Source: Ichthyophonus hoferi
Lineage: Eukaryota > Opisthokonta > Ichthyosporea > Ichthyophonida > Ichthyophonidae
Assembly: GCA_002751075.1 (NCBI GenBank)
Contig: NAOQ01000185.1
Coordinates: forward strand, 55,114-109,118
Direction: 5' to 3'
Length of the DNA stretch: 54,005 bases
Part shown: one piece after another, positions 46,290 through 54,005 of the stretch
How positions within the stretch are numbered: the stretch's first letter is position 1
Layout: the number at the start of each line of letters is the position of its first letter
Notes under the pieces: generated by a model
Told to the model about the DNA's origin: nothing
Seen by the model: the letters and a program-made list of their open reading frames with translations, nothing else
The model's database searches: none
Position numbers and translations under genes: made by a program

Positions 46290-46500
46290 CACTGGTGCCG
46301 TGAATATTGGCAAGACATCTATCTCCATTGATACTGACGATTCAAAAAGAGTAAGGGTTGACGTAGATTCAGTAGAGGATACCATAATTGCAGTTCACCA
46401 TACGTAATACAACGGGAAGAACTTGCCTCACACAAATAAGGAAACTTTGACCTTTCGAATCACTCCACTAGATTCGATTCTATCCAAGTAAACTTTTTTT
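46290..46500 (+). pseudogene. Coding fossil, copy 2 of a two-copy unit
   Basis: Protein-like sequence opens Ile-Thr-Gly-Ala-Val-Asn-Ile-Gly-Lys and carries Val-Arg-Val-Asp-Val-Asp-Ser-Val-Glu-Asp-Thr-Ile-Ile-Ala-Val and Ile-Thr-Pro-Leu-Asp blocks. The second half matches 4950-5100. It lies about 200 bp after a family 2 repeat copy. Family unknown, broken. Confidence 0.35.
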
Positions 46501-47047
46501 CACAATATATTGTATAGTATCAAAATAATATTGAAACATCAACTTTTATACTTAAAATACTGAAAAGAATAATAAAGGACTGCGTCCAGTCATTTAAACA
46601 ATATTGTCCCATTTTTATTTGCTTACAGGAAATCTAATATACATATTATATCGTGTAATAAGAGGGGTATAACTATATAACACAGATAACAATCTAGAGG
46701 GCCAACTAGAACAATCTGATATTAATACTACTTCCACTGAAGATAAGATTACTATATATCTTCAACTAGTTTTGAATCATCTTTGTTGTATTTATAGTAA
46801 AAACCAGGTAAGAAATTGAAAGGTCGTCAATCACTCAATCAAAAATACGAGCTTCAGGAACAGTTCAATAAGGTTTTACCATAAACTACAAACACTTGTA
46901 CCAGTTCGGTCTCCAATATATCTATATAGACTAGTATAGTTATTAACCTACGTCTAGCAGTTTAAAACATACATATATATGTTGGCCAATTAAAACTATA
47001 ACTATGTTAATTTATGCTATATAGCAGCTATCTATAGGCGGCAATTG

Positions 47048-48829
47048 TTAGCACAATCTACTCACTATAGAATCCACACGTACCACTACTATCCCCACAT
47101 TAAGGGTATATGGTATCTTCCGTTCCTTCAATAGATGTATTACTGATTTTTTAGAACTACTATTAGATGATGTAAATCTAACATTACATCCCTCTGTCAC
47201 GTGACCTAGCGTTGTCATGACAATGTGTCGGATTAACATTGGACACATAAGACTTACATCCACTAATATATTTCTATCCTTAATTGTACTGAGGTCTGTT
47301 AACATACTAAGGATATTTTTTATATCTATAACATTTCCTTTTCCTTTTTTATAAAGAAATCGACATAATATATTCAATGTCTTTTCATTGAAAGGTGGTG
47401 GTTGCTGTTTTAGTTTCCATTTTTCTACCAACCAAAAAACACGTTTTATATCTCCTGTATTTACCAAGGCAGACAACGCTTCATTAAAACAATTAGTATC
47501 GAACCATACAGTGTGTATTTCCGCCCACTCAATTATATCTAAAACTGTACTGATATTTGTTCCAGGAACACAACTTTTCAACAAATAAGTAGTGATAGTA
47601 GTATTAGGTTTCACTCCATCCATCTCCATGTATTTCTTCACTTGTCGAACCCTTGTATAATTACGCATTCTTACCATTGCTTTCAATAACAATGTATATA
47701 TATGGACACTGACATTCATTCCTGTTACTCTCATCCGTTTCAATACTATAGGAATTTTGGATGGAGCATTTAGTATTTCATAAGCACAGATCAACTTAGT
47801 AAATACCTTTTCCCGGGAAAACGTGTCATCTACCAGTGCTGATATTAAAATTTTATCAAGGCCCTGTGGCCAATTAGCTCTGACATACGTATCAATAACA
47901 CACATTATGATTGGTGGCGGGATAGGGTTTCCTGACAACCGTAACCGTACTAAAACCATCTCCATTTCTTTAATCCTATTACCTTCTGCATAACTCCTTG
48001 TCAATAGAAGGAGATACCTACCAACATCAAATCCTACTTTTGCAGCTGCCTTCACAAGCATCTCAGCAATTTCTGGTTGATTGAAGCCAAGCAAAGCCTG
48101 AAAGGTATTATCTAACACTCTTTCATTCACCTTCAATCTACTGTTTATCATTCTCAGTGAGAACTGCAATGTTATCCCGGCATTCCTTGCCGTTGTACCG
48201 GCCTGAATAGCTGCCATATACATTTCAAGTGTAGGTGTCAAGCCATGTTTTTCTAACATATGAAACACAAACTCTACACCATTTGCATTTCCTATATCCC
48301 TATATACAGTAAGTAGGGCTAAATATGTACCCATTTTAGGCTCAACTTCAAGCGAATCCATCATATCCAAAACCATTTCTGCATTCTCTTTACTTGGGTT
48401 TTCCTTTATTTCTTCCTTTATTTCTGTACTAGTAGGGCACATAAGTATCGTATAGCTAGCAACATCGGGTTGTGGTCCGTGTTTATACATATGTTGTAGT
48501 AGTGATTTTCGCACGTCATACCTAGATATCTCTAACATTATATTGTATTGGCATATATCTGCCTGTTTTGTAAGTTGAAGATGCTCAAAAAAACTACAAC
48601 AGTCTGCCAGCCTATGAGTTGCTACAAGCTCTCTCATTGTCTTAGTGGCGGAAATGGAAGCACTACAGGTGCTCAACACACGTAAATGAGGAACAGAAAT
48701 GGCAACTAGGCTAAAGGATAATTCTGATAACTTTGATATCGATGATAATAAGTTCCATGGTCTGAAAGGCATTTTCCAATAAGGGAATAGTAAAATAATT
48801 ACTTTTCCTTGTTGTCCATGATCCAACAT
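47048..48829 (-). CDS. Pentatricopeptide repeat (PPR) protein, probably mitochondrial
   Basis: An uninterrupted 593-codon frame. The ATG at 48772 (Met20, followed by Pro-Phe-Arg-Pro-Trp-Asn-Leu-Leu-Ser-Ser) begins a basic, Ser/Leu-rich stretch typical of a mitochondrial presequence and may be the true start. Helical repeats of about 35 residues fill residues 95-490. The clearest are Gly-Thr-Tyr-Leu-Ala-Leu-Leu-Thr-Val-Tyr (167-176), the one from 373 to 409 (Val-His-Ile-Tyr-Thr-Leu-Leu-Leu-Lys-Ala, ending Gly-Val-Lys-Pro-Asn) and the one near 447-478. PPR arrays bind single-stranded RNA base by base and act in organelle RNA processing or translation. The tail (Leu-Leu-Lys-Glu-Arg-Lys-Ile-Pro-Tyr...Gly-Ile-Val-Val-Val) resembles the last strand of some PPR C-terminal domains, but a full Smr domain is not seen. 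Lack of introns contrasts with its neighbours. Confidence 0.88.
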   Translation of the reverse strand: MLDHGQQGKVIILLFPYWKMPFRPWNLLSSISKLSELSFSLVAISVPHLRVLSTCSASISATKTMRELVATHRLADCCSFFEHLQLTKQADICQYNIMLEISRYDVRKSLLQHMYKHGPQPDVASYTILMCPTSTEIKEEIKENPSKENAEMVLDMMDSLEVEPKMGTYLALLTVYRDIGNANGVEFVFHMLEKHGLTPTLEMYMAAIQAGTTARNAGITLQFSLRMINSRLKVNERVLDNTFQALLGFNQPEIAEMLVKAAAKVGFDVGRYLLLLTRSYAEGNRIKEMEMVLVRLRLSGNPIPPPIIMCVIDTYVRANWPQGLDKILISALVDDTFSREKVFTKLICAYEILNAPSKIPIVLKRMRVTGMNVSVHIYTLLLKAMVRMRNYTRVRQVKKYMEMDGVKPNTTITTYLLKSCVPGTNISTVLDIIEWAEIHTVWFDTNCFNEALSALVNTGDIKRVFWLVEKWKLKQQPPPFNEKTLNILCRFLYKKGKGNVIDIKNILSMLTDLSTIKDRNILVDVSLMCPMLIRHIVMTTLGHVTEGCNVRFTSSNSSSKKSVIHLLKERKIPYTLNVGIVVVRVDSIVSRLC

Positions 48830-50853
48830 AGAACATCAGAACATCAGAACATAATTAAAGGTGTCGTTTTAACTTGTCCTTAAATTCTTATGGCTTCCAT
48901 CTCGACAAGTCCATGTGAGTCCCTCTATGATGGTATATAAATATAATAGTACACGTATAATAATATTATAGTATCTATTTAGGAGCTATAAAAAATATTT
49001 CAAACATTAAAATTAAACGCATTTGTACATTTCTCTATAAGTTTTTCACTATATATTAAATATATTCACGGTACTTTTTTTAAAACTAAAATGTGTATAA
49101 TTACAATAACAATACCATGTCTTGAACATATAAGGTAGGTATACAAACTATACTATACAATAATATATTATATATCTGTACATAAATTCTTCAATAAATA
49201 TAGTAGGCTCTCTATTTCACTAGTGTTGGTACGTTGAGATCACACAATAATAACATTTATGTAACCAGGTGTATATACACGTATGAATATATATATATAT
49301 ATATATATATTATGAATAGTTCGTTTGTTCACATGTTTTACCGAGCGTGGCTCTGTTTTTTGTATTTTTTGTATGGCTCACTAATTTAGATATCGCTATT
49401 TCCATTGGAGTATATTAACCAATAATTATTAATTAATTAATTACTAGTTAATTATTAATTATATGTGCAGTAGAAAACAAAAATTGTCGTTTTCTGATCG
49501 TGCCAGTAATCTTGGATGTGCACTGTAGAAACGTTAAAAATATAGGGTAAATATACCCTGTCTTCAGTTCCAACGTTTTCCTTGCCGATGACGCATGCCA
49601 GATGGTGGACTATAGTGTAAACAAAACTAGAGGCCCTGTCTCGCACCACAGTATGTAGTTCATACGATTCCAAATACAAGTAATGTGGGAGACTGAATTT
49701 CGACCAAACTATATACGTAATATAATATAGTATACAGGAATTAATCTTTATATGAATCATTTTTACGTAGGTTTTATAGATAGCCTCTATTATTTAATTA
49801 ATAGCATATAATAATAAATAAATAGAATATGTATTATATTCTGTTAAAACTAAAATATTTAATAATTTGGGTATTTTTTTATATAGCTATAAACATTTAA
49901 TATTATGAGTAATTATTATTGCTTACGTAGCCGGGGAAAACAGTTAGTGCATCTATTGGTGTTAAATAGCTATCCGAGATGATCTATCAAAATTAAACCA
50001 GCCAATGGTAGAGATCCTACAACTGTATGGTCGACAATAGATCTTTCGAATCTAATTGGTATCTAGTAAAAGTTAGCATGTTAGAGATGATTATAACACG
50101 AATATACAGTAATTTCTTCCAATACTATAAACAAGCGGGTCTGTCACATTTATTATTGTTATTAATAGATACTTATTGTACTTATAGAGTGTAATATTTA
50201 ATTATTAAATAATAACACTCGATCACATCTAGATTTAGATGTAAAATATACGGCACAGGATTCATCTATGACTTTAGGTTTTAAACTGGACTAGCAATCG
50301 TTAATTAATTAGTTAATTTATAAGCTAAACAAGTGGTATAACTATGCTTATTGGGTAAGACATAATTGCAATAAATGATATGTTTTTGATTGGGTAAGCT
50401 AAAGCAAAACTATTATCCAATTAATTGTTTTTACTAATTATTTCTAAGTGATATATAATAATTTATGAAAATGGTTTTTTATTGGTTAGATTCTCAGCAT
50501 TATCTAATTAAATATAGTAGATAAGATAGAAACAGATATTATATTATATAGAATATATTTTATGTTGTATTCAACATAAATACTAATATACATACCAACT
50601 CACTACTATACTAAGAGAGAGAGAGATATATATATATATATATATATATAGTTATAATATATTCATATACACAGGCTGCCTACCTACCTACCTATACAAT
50701 ACTATTGCTGCCCATATATTATAGATATATATTACCGCTATATATATATATATATTACTGCTATATACATATATATTCTTCTTTTTATTTAAATAGCATA
50801 GTTTTCAACCATCAGTCAAGACACGCATTTATAATTAAAAACTTCACTTCCTA
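48830..50853. other. Spacer with one repeat copy and TA tracts
   Basis: The PPR promoter should lie within the first few hundred bases, but I see no clear motif; two copies of AACATCAGAAC occur just upstream of the start (48831-48851). TA runs lie at about 49284-49311 and 50625-50651. A family 1 copy is at 49525-49850. The rest is AT-rich without a supported gene. Confidence 0.5.
49525..49850 (-). repeat. Dispersed repeat family 1, copy lacking the hairpin end
   Basis: Read on the minus strand it contains GGGTATATTTACCCTATATT, TAGTTTTGTTTACACTATAG and TTCCTGTATACTATATTATA. Similarity fades before the hairpin end. Confidence 0.7.
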
Positions 50854-52540
50854 ATGGAGTCCCTTTCGTCATTACACTCTATCGAGAGCTATGAGAGTGA
50901 GCAACGCACTGTTCTTACTCTTAGCAACCGTGGCTATGGGCATGGTGGATATATGGGCTGTGGACCTGAGTTGTTTCGCGACAGAGCATGGGCCAAAATA
51001 TTTTTAACTTTAATGCCGAGTATGTATATACAGATATATATTTTATGATGAGGAGATTGAGACTCGAACTGAATATATTTAAATGTGTATAAGTATTATA
51101 TGTATATTATTAGTAGAGAATTAATAGTATTACGTCTTTATTAGTAGTAGTAGTAGTATTATTATTACTATTGTATTATTATTATTACTATTACTATTAT
51201 TTTTACTGTTGTTATTTTTATTTTTCCATTTATTATTACTATTATTATTATACCCCGAGCTTGACTAGTCAAATCAGTAATTTTATTTAGGATTTTCCAA
51301 CTGTCACTAAGTTCTACAGATTATAAATTAAGCGTATACAAATCAATCTTCCGTGTATAAAAGGACCCATAGGGTAATCTATATATCATACATATATCAC
51401 AGTGCATATAGATATGTCTTCTGCATGTTAATTCTATCCCGCCCTATAAATATAGGTGTCCAAGTAAATGTAATTATGTTATAGCTATATGTATTATGAA
51501 TTTAAAAGTGAGAATGTACCTATATGCATCTATGTTTGTGAAGGAGGCAGTTTAGAGGAAGAGAGATAAGTTATATACACCTTTACAGTTATTAACACAC
51601 GTTGTAATTATTTTAATATAAATAGTAGTAGTGATAGTAATATCAATAGTAATAGTAATAGTAATAGGATATGATATAGTTGTATCTTCTTTTTTTTCTT
51701 ACTCTATTATTAGTGGTGCATTGTTCTCTGACCAATAAAAATTTGCACAGGTGCATATGACGCGATTATGACGGTAATACATAAAACACCATCTTGTTGG
51801 GATTCATTCATATTTCCATGGTACGCATTTCATAATGTGTTTTTAACTTTTAATGTAATATATATGAACCAATCAAATATTTGTATAAAGTTAGTCTACC
51901 AATGGTATAGTTTAGAAGTCACGCGTGTTATTAATTTTAAAGTTAAGCATATATTTGGTATTCCAATCGCATGTTTGCAAGATATAAGTAATCGGCCAAT
52001 AGAAATAGATATAAATCATATTTAGGTAACAATTATATGGTTGGCTATTGTATAATATGAATAACTAGGTAGATGATTGCGTGGATTAAATAGAGACTAT
52101 TTTAATTAATTAATTGTGCCAATGGAGATATATAGATATTATATAATAAAAATGGATAGATCATTTAATGCTTTTAATGAGTGATATGAATCCTATTACT
52201 CACCATCAGTAAAAATAAAACAGGAAATGTAATGGTTTAAAATTATCAGTTGGGTCTAATGTCAGGCGTAATGATAGATATACAAATCAGGCGTAATGAT
52301 ATATTTGCAAATATATCTATCTTATAATCATTCACACAATTATAGAAAAAGGAAAATATAGAGTGAGTGATTTGGGCCCAGATAGACCAATGGAAGATGA
52401 GCTTTAAAAATATTTTAAAATGGACTGCCATGAGCAGTTCATTATCGCCAGAAAATTGCTGGGATAATGTGTCCTATCACAGTACCTATATGATATGTAT
52501 CCAATGATGTTAGATATTTGTTCAAGCAATCACACATTCA

Positions 52541-52575
<35 letters not shown>

Positions 52576-53301
52576 CATTATATAACTATATAGTTATATA
52601 GGCTCATCCAATAAAACCAATCGTTGCTGTAGAAGTTTGAAAATCTAAGTTTTGATAAAATAGCATATGGCTTCTAGCTCTGTATATTGTCGATTAACTT
52701 AATTAAGAAGTAATTATAAGAGATTACAATAACAATACCTCCTACCACTTGCCAATCATAATCATTCTTATATAACTATATTTACATATATAACCCTGTT
52801 TGTATCTATAGCCTAGGAAAGAGTGGCAGCGTGTCAGGGCGAGTGATGTCATTGATTGAGAATAATCCAATCATAGCAGCGTATGCTACAATAAGAATGG
52901 CAGCTATATATCCTCAGGTAGACTACCTACCCAAGGGTAAGTATAGATATAGTACCTACTATCTATATATATAAAAATATATATAATGAAACCACCCCAC
53001 TATATGTATATGTAATAGAGTTATTGTCTACTATATAACAATAGATTAAGTAAGTCTCCTATTGCCATGGGCTCTACTCATTTATTATTTTTCCCCTTCT
53101 CTTTGTTTTTTTCTTTTGCTTTTTTCTCGCTCTTTCTCTCTTTTTTTATCCTCTCTTACAGTACACGCAAAATCCCCTCAACCGCGTCTAATTCCATCAC
53201 ACGTGGCAATAGAATGGGATATACATCTAGATCCTGATTTAGTTAACCAATGGAAACACGCCACTACAACTGAAGAGGCACGTGTGATCCCCTTTGCATG
53301 A
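50854..53301 (+). CDS. Unrecognised 141-residue protein, three exons
   Basis: Proposed exons are 50854-51019, 52817-52936 and 53162-53301, both introns phase 1, with borders GTATGT/GCCTAG and GTAAGT/CTCTTACAG; the last two exons are the surest. The product begins with a Ser/Glu-rich segment, then Asn-Arg-Gly-Tyr-Gly-His-Gly-Gly-Tyr-Met-Gly-Cys-Gly, then Phe-Arg-Asp-Arg-Ala-Trp-Ala-Lys-Ile-Phe-Leu-Thr-Leu-Met-Pro-Arg-Lys. The middle has a mildly hydrophobic Ile-Ile-Ala-Ala-Tyr-Ala-Thr-Ile-Arg-Met-Ala-Ala-Ile-Tyr-Pro, and the end a conserved-looking Ile-Glu-Trp-Asp-Ile-His-Leu-Asp-Pro-Asp-Leu-Val. No domain is recognised. An alternative short exon (51741-51770, CACAG/GT...ACG/GTAATA) fits exon 1 but breaks the phase into the next. 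Intron 2 ends in a long T/C tract. Confidence 0.6.
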
Positions 53302-53359
53302 TCTACCAATGTATTCATTCTATTTAATTTTTAAAATGAATGTATACTCCATATGCTAG

Positions 53360-53690
53360 ATGCCATTGTTGTAACCGTAAAAATGCAAATCAGACCTGAC
53401 AATGACGCATATATGACGCATGTATGACGCATGTATGATGCATGTCAGGTGGCAACCTATAGTGTAAACACAAGTAATGCGCTGAGACTGAATGGCGATT
53501 AAACTGTAGGTTTAATATAATATGGTATACAGGAATTATTCTCAACTTGAAGCATTGCTACAGGGGCTTGATACATCACCCTAGGTATTTGTTTGGTAGC
53601 ACGTAATATATAAATATTATGTTATATTCTAATATAATTAATTCATTAATTAATTGAAGAACCCTTGTAATATGTTACACGTATTCCAAC
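53360..53690 (-). repeat. Dispersed repeat family 1, copy with internal micro-duplications
   Basis: Carries TATAGTGTAAACA, TGGTATACAGGAATTATTCT and the hairpin end CTTGTAATATGTTACAC. Within it, at about 53403-53446, a unit of about 11 bp (TGACGCATGTA) is repeated four times where other copies have one TGACGCATG-type site. Confidence 0.7.
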
Positions 53691-53822
53691 CCTCTGTAAT
53701 TACTTTGTCTATTTTCCATTTTTATAATCTATCCCACTACGCTCTAATTGGTAATTATAAATATAATTATACCTGAACCACTCACAGTCAGCTATTTTAT
53801 CTTATCTCCAATCATAAATCAG

Positions 53823-53942
53823 ATGACGCAGGTGGGACTGCAACTTGCACAGACGTTATTAATAGCACACGGTAGATCAGTGAGATTACTAAGAGAGAGT
53901 TGGCAACCCGGGCAGTATTGGAATATAAGGAGCGACAGACAG
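53823..53942 (+). CDS. Exon-like frame near the right edge, partial gene
   Basis: An acceptor-like ATAAATCAG is followed by ATG and 40 codons with coding character: Val-Gly-Leu-Gln-Leu-Ala-Gln-Thr-Leu-Leu-Ile-Ala-His-Gly-Arg, then Leu-Leu-Arg-Glu-Ser-Trp-Gln-Pro-Gly-Gln-Tyr-Trp. A GACAG/GTACAC donor-like site follows; without it the frame stops at 53978. It may be the next gene's exon, continuing beyond the window, or an alternative last exon of the gene before it. The protein is not recognised. Confidence 0.4.
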
Positions 53943-54005
53943 GTACACTGGGGTATAGCATGGGTTGGTATGATATAGTATGATATACTATTGTATAATA
54001 TACTC

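Larger units (their letters stand above)
42188..47047. other. Spacer: repeats and element-like fossils
   Basis: Simple tracts lie next to the synthase start (GTT units about 42196-42216, TTTTA units about 42547-42585, TTATG units about 42730-42778). Then come a protein-like frame (42925-43080), a family 1 copy, and two family 2 copies in direct orientation with unrecognised frames near and between them. I see no host gene or clear promoter here. Blocks not assigned elsewhere (44400-45430 and 46500-47040) look like plain AT-rich DNA. Confidence 0.5.

Noticed and set aside
51741-52025. Short exon at 51741-51770 or the 85-codon frame from 51768 as part of the 141-residue gene
   Set aside because: The exon fits the first intron's phase but not the next junction, and the long frame is AT-rich with no coding bias beyond its first codons.

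Overview
The window is an AT-rich nuclear segment of a eukaryote. Its genes are split by GT-AG introns and sit in long, repeat-filled spacers. I found no rRNA, tRNA, operon or prokaryotic signal. A homologue of the nuclear co-activator NCOA5 and a UPF0598 (human C8orf82-type) gene suggest an animal, perhaps an early-branching one such as a sponge, or a close unicellular relative. That placement is inference. Several genes are cut into exons too short for an ORF finder, and I rebuilt them by hand from splice signals, reading-frame phase and family similarity.

Layout. At 0-8.7 kb there is one unrecognised 111-codon frame (minus) and then a mosaic of decayed mobile DNA. At 8.7-12.4 kb lies a five-exon UPF0598 gene (minus), with pentanucleotide tracts in its introns. 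A six-finger C2H2 protein follows at 13.06-13.68 kb (plus), head to head with it. At 16.75-19.6 kb is a four-exon Nudix hydrolase (minus) with a perfect Nudix box; its first intron holds worn copies of its own second exon. A doubtful small three-exon gene (minus) lies near 21 kb. At 23.2-25.3 kb is a three-exon amino acid transporter (minus). A second mosaic fills 25.9-32.2 kb. At 32.2-38.9 kb is the eight-exon NCOA5-like gene (plus). At 40.8-42.2 kb is a two-exon CDP-diacylglycerol-dependent phosphatidylserine synthase (minus). A third mosaic covers 42.2-47.0 kb. At 47.0-48.8 kb is an intronless PPR protein (minus). At 50.9-53.3 kb is a three-exon gene for an unrecognised 141-residue protein (plus), and a further exon-like piece closes the window.

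The genes look like unrelated housekeeping loci rather than a pathway cluster: lipid synthesis, amino acid transport, inositol-pyrophosphate or dinucleotide turnover, probable mitochondrial RNA handling, transcription and RNA-binding co-activation. All clear stops are TAA, TAG or TGA, so the standard code applies.

The less expected content is in the repeats. One dispersed family of about 380 bp has at least eight copies, two of them inside host introns, and a hairpin at one end. A second family forms a direct-repeat pair around 43.7-46.1 kb. Short homologous coding fossils are scattered on both strands, and simple tracts are overwhelmingly of five-base period. I did not find a clearly new, intact multi-gene system. 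The best leads are the Nudix exon graveyard, the hairpin-ended repeat, the orphan 141-residue gene and the Cho1-type synthase.
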